64,000 bases of DNA from Lineus longissimus. Its lineage: Eukaryota; Nemertea; Pilidiophora; Heteronemertea; Lineidae. The DNA is taken from the NCBI RefSeq assembly GCF_910592395.1, contig NC_088318.1, forward strand, positions 10,728,349-10,792,348, written 5' to 3'. Shown here piece by piece: positions 20,990 through 30,585 of this stretch (positions are counted from its first letter, which is position 1; every line of letters starts with the position of its first letter). The translations under genes and the position numbers were made by a program. The notes beneath the pieces are model-generated. The model searched no databases, was not told the DNA's origin, and saw only the letters and a program-made list of their open reading frames with translations.

Positions 20990-22163
20990 TTACCCCTCAG
21001 CCCAAATAGACTCGCCCCCAATCCTGGCCAGATACTCTACCACTTCGGTAATTTTGCCAGGGCTAGGAAGGAGGTAGGGGGAATCCGTCTCCACCACCAG
21101 TGAAGTCAGTTCCAAACGCTGCAGGGCGACGATTAAACGAGTTCGTCGCACCCCCGGCAAATTTCGAATGATGGTCACCCCAAAGACAGTCGCAGGAAAA
21201 GCGGACAGCCATTGAAGGGCAACCTCCCAACCCCCGGTAAAGCAGTGGAGATAGATGCGGTGGGAGGAGGGGAGGATAGTCCTCAGATAGTCCAGGCAGT
21301 CGAGGCCGGCGGAGTCCAGGGACAACTTGTTACCCCTACAGTGTAAAACAAGGGGAAGGCCCCGGTCCTTCGCCACCCCCACGCAAACCCGGAAAATCCT
21401 GAACTGTGCCTCCCGAACCTGAGGCGTTGGAACGTAATCCAACCCCACCTCACCGATGGCCACCACCCTCGGTCCAATCTGGTACCAAAATTTGTCGCGC
21501 AAATATTATGGGCGATCCTGGGATGGAGTCCCACAGCAAAAGAGACCCTGCCATCCGAGACCCCAGGACCACCCGCGCGAGGCCAGGAGGTGGGGAAGCA
21601 ATAGCTAGCGACCGCCCCAGTAACCAGGGGATCGATAGCCATCCCTACCCCACCAGGTAGACGGTCCAGATGGAAGTGCGCATCGAAGAGCGGCAGGGCG
21701 AGTCTTGGCGCTATTAAAGGAGGTAAATAGAACGAGGCCCGAAGGGCCTCGGGAACAGCGACAAGACCCGACACGCCGTCCTCCAATGCCATAAGTGCGC
21801 TAGACTGAATCCGACGGAGAGGTCCCAGGTTGGGGGGAGCCACTCCGCCAGACGCAGTTCCTGAACGAATAAAATCTGGTGGTCCGACCAGATGGTGTCA
21901 GCCGGACCCGGATACACCCCGCGTTCGTAAAAATAGGGGACAAGCTCACGCAAGTCCCCCTCACACGTAAAATTAGAAATATTCTGCAGAAATCCAAAAT
22001 ACTGATCAGCTCTATCGTCTATAGAAATCTTGATGTTAAAAAAAGGGGGGAGATGAGCCTCCAGGACGTGGCGCTTGACATGTCCAGCCTTGGCTGGACA
22101 AACCGGACACTGCACCTTAGTTGGCGACATAACTGCCTGAAACGAAAGAAACCGTTTTACCAA
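20990..22163 (-). pseudogene. Zinc-finger plus TatD-type nuclease gene, two frameshifts
   Basis: Three consecutive ORFs in three frames. 22163-21714 starts MVKRFLSFQAVMSPTK with a zinc-finger-like CPVCPAKAGHVKRHVLEAH. 21843-21283 carries the metal-binding start LFDAHFHLDRLP and VSFAVGLHPRIA. 21502-20990 carries AIGEVGLDY, LPLVLHCRG, YLHCFTGG and VVETDSPYLLP. Together they hold the HxH, Glu, His, His and Asp ligands of the TatD metal-dependent DNase family in the right order, with an added N-terminal zinc-finger region. Frameshifts lie near 21830 and 21500. The stop (20990) is 82 bases from the next exon of the charged-protein gene on the same strand. Copy C (about 24064-24081) keeps the last five codons and stop, so the gene was there before duplication. 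GC is higher than in the neighbours. Confidence 0.8.
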
Positions 22164-22508
22164 TAGGGTCGGATGGTGAATCGAATATATTTGAGAACAG
22201 AAAATAACTAGAACGAAAATGGGGTTCCCGGCTTAATTTAACCAGAATTAGAACCCACACGACAAACTGAACTCAACTCAAAAAAATGAGAACGAAATAA
22301 AAGTTGCTTATCTGCAACTGTAATTCACCACTCAACCCCATTGAGACGGTAATGCGGTAACCAGAAACAAGGAAATAATGACCGATTTTATGAAGTGTAA
22401 ACACACTGATGACGCAATGTGGTATTGAACCATCCTGATAAAGAACGGTTTAGCTTTAATGCAGAAATGGCTTGATTTAGATTTTTAGAGGACTTTGGTT
22501 TAACACTA
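22164..22508. other. Spacer upstream of the TatD gene
   Basis: No coding seen. Copy C begins abruptly at about 22509 (gaagaagaagtgctctgcac), inside the acidic exon. Confidence 0.5.
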
Positions 22509-23968
22509 GAGAAGAAGAAGTGCTCTGCACAGAATGCAATACCTGTTCTGGCTCCCCCTCACATTTGTGCCCTTCATCATCAACATTACTATTATTATTA
22601 TTTGCTCTAGTCTAAGAAAAGGGTTGATTTGCTTAACAACCTTGACATACTCATGTGGTTCATGCTCTGCTGTTGGTAATCCAAACCGCCCCTTCGATGC
22701 CCTCTCGTTTATTATAGCGTTCACAACACCCATCAGACGGTCAACGACGGTTTTAGAACCTATATGAAAAGAGGGAAATGTGTTGGTTAATTTACATACA
22801 TGAAGGAATACATACAACTTCATTAATCCAAGCTCTAGAACATTGCTACTGCATCAACATGCACACACACACAATACATGTCCGTTAACTCTTTCAGTGC
22901 CCAAGGACGTACATGTACGTCCTAAATATTAAGGTATTTTAGTTCCTCCAGACGACAACAGATGTCCCCAGCTACTCAAATGTGGTTCATATGGTTTCTC
23001 TGGCCTGGGGCGTCCAAATTGAATAATTTTTTCGACTGAGAGGGTGGGGTGGGGTTTGCCACCCCTCATTTTAGGTGAAAAATGGTGAAAATCGGCCAAA
23101 AATACCACTCCCTCAAAAAAATTTAGAACATAATCCTAGTATGCCCCTACTTATTACTGCTGTTTTATTGAAACAGGAGGTAAAGACAAAGGTTTTGAAG
23201 AATTTTGATGAGTGTATCTCAATTATTTTTGTGAGATTTTGGGTAGTGACAATGCCCAAAAATGCCCAAATCCTGGGCACTGAAAGAGTTAATAGTGTTT
23301 TATTATTATCATTATTATTACTATCTTCATGAAATATACATACCTTGCCTTTGGGTGTCGTCGGCGTCTGTCTTATCACTAGGGAAGTGGTGGTTGTGCT
23401 GCTGCTGCGGCCGTGGTTGACGTAGAAAGTGTATGTGACGCCTTTTTTGTAGAACCGACCATCTGTGTTTTCGATGTTTCTGAAAACATGGAAGGTATGC
23501 AACTGAAAATCGGATTCGTGTGATGGAACAATGATTATTACAAAAAAATAAACTTTCAATCAAACATGTGTTCACAGAGATCCAGTGAAATTTTTCTGCT
23601 GTATGTGGGGGTCTTACATTATATATATATATACTGTTCTTTGTAAACCTACCTTGTTTGTTTGTTTTTTTCTGTAGACCTCTCCCTGTTGGACCTACGT
23701 GTTCTGACACTACAGGTATTTTTGGCGTCTGGGCAGTGGGTATCGGGTGTTCAATCGTCGGTTTTCGTTTCTTCTTGTTAAGAGCCAAACCTGTAATGTT
23801 GAATATAAAACGTTAAAGAGTATTTACAATTATAAAAAATAAACATATTGTGGTTACTAACTGTGGCACATGTGCAGAATAACAGCGGTATGATGAGACT
23901 TACGAGATGTCCTTTTCCTTTTTTGTTCAACCGTGACCCAAGGCGTCACATCTGTAAATTCGTCCTCT
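22509..23968 (-). pseudogene. Charged-protein gene, copy C, partial
   Basis: Matches copy B 19809-20907: exon about 23968-23891 (TDVTPWVTVE), exon about 23778-23640, exon about 23490-23355, and exon about 22756 down to 22509 where it is cut. Differences from B: an added gtc-type triplet near 22609 (gctctagtctaag), an AA insertion near 23540, and the 400-bp MITE 22889-23288 in the intron. Copy C is the least complete copy. Confidence 0.55.
22889..23288. mobile_element. TTAA-flanked MITE (piggyBac or Kolobok type) in copy C
   Basis: The inserted 400 bases are bounded by TTAA at 22885-22888 and 23289-23292, and copy B reads straight through one TTAA at the same site. Terminal inverted repeats are perfect for 15 bases: ctctttcagtgccca at the left and its complement at the right. 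Just inside the left end is the 18-bp palindrome ggacgtacatgtacgtcc. No coding. Confidence 0.9.
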
Positions 23969-24083
23969 GAATCTATGATGACTGTCAAATAAAAAGAATT
24001 ATGACACCTGTTACATTATGACCGGTCTGAATAAAAGCAAAAAAAACGTAACATGTGGGGTTTTTTACCCCTCAGCCCAAATG

Positions 24084-25448
24084 GGCTAGAGGGGTATTGT
24101 CGTCAAGTGTGCCGTCCGTCCGGGCGGGCAGGCGGGTGGGCGGGCGGGGGTGATGAAAATATCTATTATGTCTATAACATTTTACCATTTTTAAGTGCAT
24201 TCCCTTAAATATACATGGCAATTTAAAGCAGTCTGGTTCGTAACACAAGCAATAAAATTTGTGTGTCACCTTTCCTATAATATACCAATCTGGGTGTATT
24301 TTCCTTCTTTAACGTTTGGGTTTATTTGCTACAAATACGATATCTGGTTACGGGTACGGAAATATCTCCCGCAACCTAAGCAATATACCTGACATAATAC
24401 CATACTTAGTTTGACATCGTTCTAATACAGTTTTTCCGTTGAAATATTTCTCTTCATTATGTATAACCAATCCCTTCTCTGATACCATCTCATTATGATA
24501 GCGCATCTCGGTTACAAAATAGGAAAATTTCATGCAAACAACAGCTAATATATATAATGACGTGTCACGCAATGCATATTCCATTATTTTCAAAATAATA
24601 CGGTTAGGCAACATCAGCAACTGAAATAAATAAAATATCTTCAGTAAATGCCAGAGTATTAATATACTGCACAACCATTTAATTTTAAAAACCCCTTTAA
24701 TTGCTGATGTTTCCAATGGATTTACCATATCCCATATGAAGCTATCTGTTACATTCTTAGCAACAGCAGAATCATATACATGTATATCCATAATAACCTT
24801 TGGCTGAAACAAACACTTTAAGTTGATAAATCTTTCCTCAATATATAGTATGTCTTTAGGTGAAGCTGTATTTTCTGTGAGATCTGACAATACTCCAAGG
24901 CTTAAAGGAGATTCTTTGTGAATAAAATGTATCTTACATGAAAGAAACATAGCGGTGCATGCAATTGTTTGTAAATCCTCCTTATTTGTGGGTTGTGAAA
25001 GTAAAATATATGCGGTAAATAGTCCATATCAGTTCGGCAAATTACGGAATTCCGCAACGTTGTAGAATTCCACATCTATGACGATCTTGGATGCGGAATT
25101 TTCACAACTCTTTGTTATTTGACACTATTTTGTCAAAATTTCTTCGGTTACTCTTAATTTAACAATTTAATTCTGTGATTTTCTGTATTACAGATTGATT
25201 CGTATCATTTCCATCTATTGTAAATGATGAAGCTTGACCAGAGCTGGCTTTAGAGTCATAGTTGTGGAATTCTGCATCTTGAAGTACCAGGATGTTGCAG
25301 AGTTCTGCAACTCAGGAAGTTGTGGAATTCCACAACTTCCTTTGCATGAAAATCTGACCTTAAAAAGTGATGAATTTTCCATGAAATGAATCCGAAAACA
25401 TCGTTTATTGTGATTGGAATTCATTATCACAATTTTCTAACTACAAAA
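24084..25448. other. AT-rich region after copy C with one long unrecognised ORF
   Basis: 24105-24150 is a G/C-rich ggcgggcggg-type simple stretch. 25040-25345 holds scattered copies of ttgtggaattc/gaattccacaac in both orientations. No supported gene except the ORF listed separately. Confidence 0.5.
24348..24950 (-). CDS. 200-codon ORF, unrecognised
   Basis: Starts MFLSCKIHFIHKESPLS. It has a hydrophobic middle (WLCSILILWHLLKIFYLFQL) and ends RLREIFPYP. The length is above chance for AT-rich DNA, but no family is recognised and no splice context is clear. It could be a membrane-protein exon or an accident of composition. Confidence 0.25.
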   Translation of the reverse strand: MFLSCKIHFIHKESPLSLGVLSDLTENTASPKDILYIEERFINLKCLFQPKVIMDIHVYDSAVAKNVTDSFIWDMVNPLETSAIKGVFKIKWLCSILILWHLLKIFYLFQLLMLPNRIILKIMEYALRDTSLYILAVVCMKFSYFVTEMRYHNEMVSEKGLVIHNEEKYFNGKTVLERCQTKYGIMSGILLRLREIFPYP

Positions 25449-25816
25449 CTAGAACCAAATGTCATCCTTGTTAAGCAACTCCAGTAGTTCATAATACACA
25501 TGGTGTTTGTCCTGGAAGCTGTTAAAGTGTACATGATAAGTAGCTACCATTTTGGACCCCCCTCTTTTCACACTCCCTCCATGAATGAACTTGCCTGCAA
25601 AAACAGCGCATCCTCCCCACAGGCTGTCCCAAGATCTCGTAAACCCTCTGAATCGGTGGATGGTCCCTGGTGACCGCATCCAGAATATCTGCGTCCTCTA
25701 CAGTCGTTGGTGCCCTGATCAAGACAGCATTCGGGTCATAACGATTGGCAGGCTTCCTTTCACACTCCATTGGGAACTTCACCCCAACATAAGGCCTGTT
25801 ATAGAAGTGGTGGTAT
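25449..25816 (-). pseudogene. HIRAN-family exon with a frameshift
   Basis: Acceptor tatcatttcag opens the exon at 25816: YHHFYNRPYVGVKFPMECER, then KPANRYDPNAVLIRAP, EILGQPVGRM. After a frame change near 25612 it reads CAVFAGKFIHGGSVKRGG and ends YYELLELLNKDDIWF. The N-P-x-D-P-N-A-V core and the later FI.GG stretch are typical of HIRAN-domain proteins, common as expanded uncharacterised genes in marine invertebrates. HIRAN domains bind DNA 3' ends in HLTF; that role here is only inferred. One indel breaks the frame. Confidence 0.65.
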
Positions 25817-26620
25817 CTGAAATGATAAAGGATATGACATGTCTCAGATTCAGATTTTGTAGCACTTGGACTAGTGCATGCAACATCATAGAACTCTAAA
25901 ATGAGAATAAATGGATAAAATCGACACTTTTATATTATACTTACCCATTTATGGTTGAGACAAAGAAGAGATGGTGATTAATATGCTTCTTTAGGACAAC
26001 AATTTGAGGTTTGATTGGCATTTCGCTCTTCCTGCGACAGCTCCTTGATGTACACCTGCATGGCCATAGAAATCATAAATATCGATACCGCTAGTAGTCA
26101 TTTCATTAGCAAACGGTCCACTGAAAGAATAAACCCGTTCGATGTGGACGATGTGAGCAAAGTCGTGTTGGTTGACAAGGGGAAACGCTGGTTTACTCAT
26201 GCTATGGCTAATAGACTAAATGAGGAAGCCAACAAGGAGGAGCTTGTAGAAAAACCAGTCCGATAATGCCATGTTCGTGAATTTACGAATGGACAAGCAA
26301 CAGATTAATGATACCAATATGATGATAAATCTCAAAAATGAATTTAACAACTTCCTGTTTCAGAATTCCCTGTACATTTCTATACAAACAAAATAGAATT
26401 AACTTCCTGAATAAAAAACAAAATGGCCGGCCGCCTTAGTAATTTACTAAGGCGGGTAACTTCCTGTTTGATTCATGAAAGAGGAAGTGATTTGATATAT
26501 TAAAGAGGAAGTTAATGTATAATTTATAAATCAAACAGGAAGTTATTGTGTGTAAAATTTTTTTTTTTAAATTTTAAATGTGCGGTGGATATTCGTGTAT
26601 GTTAAAGTGCAGTTACTGTT
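25817..26620. other. Spacer with clustered aacttcct motifs
   Basis: No convincing gene; ORFs at 25991-26266 on both strands have no recognisable content. 26345-26550 holds six aacttcct/aggaagtt motifs, of which 26458-26475 and 26530-26546 form an imperfect inverted pair. A poly-T/A-rich run is at 26556-26575. Confidence 0.55.
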
Positions 26621-26621
26621 A

Positions 26622-27053
26622 GGCTGTTGGAAAATTGTTTTGGCACAGGAAACAACACAAGGTCGATAAATTTCATTACGATTATCCGTTTTGGAATAAC
26701 TACCTTGTAAACAGGGAACCAGAGGTAATTCTTTTCAAGCGTGCCATTTCCGAACTTTTAGATATTGCCAATATTTTAATCGGTTACCAGATATAAAGGA
26801 TGAAAGGCCCATGTCTATAAAAATCATACACAAACAGATAACAAGTATGAAAGTTGTTGACAACCCAGTGCTTGAAGGATGGACACAGATAACTACAAGG
26901 GCTGTCGCTAGTCAACTTGCGAACGTTTCACGAAGTGGACGATCTGGCCGAAAGAACACTGTTGTTCTTGCAGGAAAAATTGGTATGGGAAAAACTCGCG
27001 CTGTCTTACAAGGACATATGTTGGAAGAATTTCGACCGACGGTGGCGCGTTGA
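26622..27053 (+). CDS. P-loop ORF with upstream aromatic-rich stretch, partial
   Basis: After an acceptor-like ttactgttag the first segment reads KLFWHRKQHKVDKFHYDYPF and ends at TAA near 26795. A second ORF (ATG 26811) ends in RKNTVVLAGKIGMGKTRAVL, with a Walker A motif GKIGMGKT. The coding is cut at 27053 by the inverted-repeat element. No Walker B is visible, so the enzyme class is open. The two segments could be exons of one gene or unrelated. Confidence 0.35.
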
Positions 27054-27202
27054 GGAAACATTATGAATGTTTAGCCAACAATGGGACTTAGAAATTTTTG
27101 TACTGATTGTTGGTGCTTGTTAGAGTTAGCAGCTAACAACTGGACTTTGAAAATTTTCCAAGTCCCCATTGCTGGCTAAACATTCGGAATGTTTCCCCAC
27201 CA
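27054..27202. mobile_element. Inverted-repeat element with aaacattc termini
   Basis: The left arm (gaggaaacattatgaatgtttagccaacaatgg...) is the diverged inverse of the right arm, which ends ...gctaaacattcggaatgtttcccc. The arms are about 48 bases, with a loop of about 50. A third copy of the arm is at 30532-30582. It ends the P-loop ORF. Confidence 0.65.
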
Positions 27203-27407
27203 ATCGTGTTGTTGGAATGAAAACGCATCATGTCAAATACAAAATTTTTATTATCATCATTTTCAAATAAAAATATTTACAAAATAACGTCATCTTTTCT
27301 GATTTATATAATTCAGTGGCAGTGGAAATTTACTATTTACTATTTACTAAGGCACACATGTAGTTCACGGTTTCTCAGTCTCTCAATTCACAATTTGATC
27401 AGTTCTC

Positions 27408-28172
27408 TTAGATTTTAGATTTCTTACTCAACACTGGTGTTTTGGGACAGTCATGACATTTGTGTTTCTTTAAACGCAGGCGACCAGAGCGAGTTGCTGG
27501 CCTGTTAGGAGTAGCATGATTCGAATGAGCATGCTGCTGAGGAATTGGAACACGTGGTTTCAAGTCCGGTTCAACAGCCACATCGTAGATTTCTGTCTCA
27601 TCGGTATCAACGACACCAGAGTCCGAGTCAGAAGAGTCATTGTCACTAGAACTACTGTTGATGATCTGAATGCGCTTGTTCATATCCTTGCTAGCGGTAA
27701 AGTGCTTCTTTCTATATTCCATTGTGGGTCGAACATAATCACTTTCCACAGTGAGTCTCGGAGTACGAAACTCAATCGTGTTCATGAGTGCCACGAATTT
27801 ATTCCGTTTATATTGAGCCAGGTTGCGGTGCTCGGCTTTGATAATGTCGATCGATTCAGATTTGACTTCGAATCGCATGTACGCATCAAAATTCATAGCA
27901 ACGAACACACCACAAGATCAACCGTCCTTCTGAGGCACCTGGTACTGAGATTGATCCATGGCTGGACGTAGATTCCACTTAGTAAGATCCTTGTCCGTGT
28001 ATTCCTTTAGCAATTCGTAGATGGACTCTGCTTCGTTATCGTAGTAGCTATCGAAAATCCGAATCGTTCTGTGACATCTGTCGGCTAGGACGAGCACCCA
28101 ATGGTCAAGGTGCTTAACTCGGCATGGCAGGACGACGTAGGGCTTCTTTGTGACCAACCAGTTGTTTCCGGG
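27408..28172 (-). pseudogene. Ulp1-type cysteine peptidase exon with nonsense codon before the catalytic Cys
   Basis: Begins PGNNWLVTKKPYVVLPCR. It shows the catalytic His in HLDHWVLVLAD, the Asp in IRIFDSYYD, the Gln in YQVPQKDG, then TGA, then SCGVFVAMNFD with the Cys. Order and spacing match clan CE (C48, Ulp1/SENP) peptidases, which process SUMO-like proteins. After the domain comes a Ser/Asp-rich tail and a basic C-terminus (GRLRLKKHKCHDCPKT). With TGA read as stop, the product lacks its nucleophile. The preceding exon (28650-28406) ends EYHSWEKNQRSTFK and carries the N-terminal part of the fold. Confidence 0.75.
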
Positions 28173-29940
28173 CTGAAAATACACAAAATGAAACAAACAT
28201 AAGTAAACCATGCCAACAATGTTAAAAAACGCTGAAAAAATAAAAGTCCATAAATCAGTTATCCGTAACTTCCTTTTTGAAAAATTATCTCGAAAATTTT
28301 CTAAGTCCGAAAACAGGAAGTTATGAGCATACAAAAAGGAAGTTAATGAATACAAGCCTAAAAAGCAAAAAGTAGTTAGATTTGAAAAAAAACCGTGATA
28401 GTTACCTTGAATGTAGACCTCTGATTCTTTTCCCAACTGTGATACTCGCAAGCTGAGTTGAGATGAACGGTCTTTTCAAGATTCAGTTTGGCAATTGAAT
28501 CTTTCAGCATCGCCATCACGGTGTTATCCGTACAATGATTACGGCTGATTAGTGGAGTAAGATCATGTTGCGATAGTACGTTTTCTTCGGTCCCAACTAG
28601 CCATTGTTTACGAAAACCTTGGTGATATTTCTTCTTGGCGGCGCCGAATTCTGAAAAGACAAAACGTTTGGGCATTTTGAGAACACACGCCGCAAAAAAA
28701 TGCACAACTAAACCTGTAAATTTAAAGTCAAATTAATTTTCAAAAATACCCCTGTAATAAAAATTTATTCATTAGAGTGGGATAATAGAATTGAAATAGT
28801 CTTCTTACCTTGGTCAGATACATGAGGCAGTGGTGTCGTCTTGGTGGATGATGGTTTAGGCGGTGATGGTGTAGCTGTAGGACCAACTGCAGGACGTGGT
28901 GGAAAGAGCGGCGTGGTGATCTTTGGTTTAGGCACATCAAACAGTGGGTCGATTGAGCTATTATCTTCTTCTTCATTATCGGCAAAGATGTCATCGTCGT
29001 CACCGTTATCCGAGGCCAACATGTCGTCTATCATACGTTCCTGGGCTTGAGTTGGATGAAGGACTGGAACCGTCTTGAAGATGGATCTCATAGACGTAAT
29101 GGTACTGCTGATCATTTGGTTTGTATGTTGATTCACCCAGGGCACCGGCGGTAAGTCGTCGTCCTTTTCCATCTCGGTTTCTGTGATTGGCTCTGGTTGG
29201 ATGCGAGACATATAAGGTATATGTACGTCATCTTCATCTCCAATAACAGGTAGCTCTCTGCGTGGACGCTTTTGCCGAATAAACCGAACTTTGGCTTGTC
29301 AACGAGTTCGGACACCGTAGTGGTTTCTTGATCAGAATCCGGCGACTCGTTGTTAGGCTCTGTAGGCTCAGGGTTAGGTTCGGTCACCACGGGTTCTGTC
29401 TCGCTGTTGTTGTGTTGTGGTTCAGACTCTTCTGGTTCCGATTCAAATTCAGATTCCGACTTGGATTCTGAATTTGAAGACTCTGATTCTGATTCGAACT
29501 CGGACTCGGACTGTGATTGTGACTGAGTCTCAGGTTCATCATCGGCGGCATTGGGTTCGGGCTGTTCTGGTTCGGGTTCGGGCTGCTCTGGTTCTGGTTG
29601 AGCGACGACTCGTTCGGTTTCTGAAAAATATAAAGTTGAAAGAATTATAAGACTGGGCTGACGTCACATACCGACGACACGACATGACATAAAGTACATA
29701 CAATAGCTGAAATAAAAACAAGTACAAGAACTAGAATAATTTCTACCTTGCGTATCTTCTATAATGGAAGAACTACTCCACTAATTTATATTTTGTGAAA
29801 GAGGGAGATGAATAAAAAACATTTTATAAAACAATAGCATGTAGTCTTTTTTTTCTTGGTCTCTTTCTTCCAAATATTATGTCAGTAGTTATTCAAAGAT
29901 TAGTTTCAACTTCCACCACCAGAATGGCGCTAGTAGTTCG

Positions 29941-29989
29941 CAGTAGGCAGAGACATAGATGATGACGTTATCTATGTCTCTGCCTACTG
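29941..29989. repeat. Perfect 20-bp hairpin in the intron
   Basis: Arms 29941-29960 (cagtaggcagagacatagat) and 29970-29989 are exact inverse complements around a 9-base loop, gatgacgtt. It lies in the intron 30645-29621 of the Ulp1-type gene. Confidence 0.85.
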
Positions 29990-30531
29990 TGAATTTTGGC
30001 CATTTTCACAATATTTTCCCGTACATAGTACTACGAAAGGGACAATTCCTTATGTATATATAACTTCACCAGTATATATTAGCATAAGGGGCTGGTTAAA
30101 AATGTAGAGAAGGTCAAAGGTCAACCACTAAAGTTAATTATAGAGACAGTGATCTCGAATTGAAGTCCTTTTGTTAAGCGGAGGCCCCCTTCATGTATTT
30201 AGGCACATAGGCTTTGGCACTGCCTGAAAGAAAATACAAAATGGCGACCACATCATTTTAGTTCTGATTTTGGCCAGCGACAGATTGTAGATGGCATTGT
30301 AACCTATTTATATAGAAAGTCCACCCGTTGCGAAATGTTAGTTCCAATTCCCACCAACGGCATTTTGTAGGTGTCGCTGTGAGTCTGAAACGCTGTTGTG
30401 ATTGTGAGGTTGGACTTTGATTATGTTCGGGAGGGTTTTGTCGAGACAAGTTTAGTGAAATATTTCTGGACAAAAGTATCAATTTTTCTACATACATGAC
30501 TTTGAAATTATTTTATCTCAACTGTTGTTCG

Positions 30532-30585
30532 GGAAACATTCTGAATGTATGGCCAACAATCGCGACTTAGAAAATTTTCAACTGG
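30532..30585. repeat. Third copy of the aaacattc terminal repeat
   Basis: gggaaacattctgaatgtat followed by ggccaacaatcgcgacttag. Same family as both arms at 27054-27202. Lies just inside the intron after the exon ending at 30646. Confidence 0.6.

Larger units (their letters stand above)
14890..24083 (-). mobile_element. Maverick/Polinton-derived unit in three partial copies (A, B, C)
   Basis: Copy A 14890-16455 matches copy B 18413-19976. Copy B 19809-21011 matches copy C 22509-24083 apart from a 400-bp MITE in C and small indels. Minus-strand order in the fullest copy (B) is zinc finger/TatD gene, small exons of a charged protein, acidic exon, upstream ORF, polymerase N-terminus. The family B polymerase with its zinc-finger N-terminal region and FYDFE exonuclease motif identifies the parent as Maverick/Polinton. 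No capsid, integrase, ATPase or protease gene of a Polinton was recognised here, so this is a fragment. Confidence 0.75.

Noticed and set aside
20990-22163. TatD gene as bacterial contamination or direct transfer from bacteria
   Set aside because: It lies within animal-type repeated DNA, part of it is shared with copy C, and it carries an added zinc finger of a kind I associate with animal element families. A bacterial origin is not supported.
17864-27926. TGA recoding (selenocysteine or Trp) to explain the two in-frame TGA codons
   Set aside because: Both genes also carry frameshifts, so simple decay is enough. Other genes here use TGA as stop (for example the SLC43-type gene).
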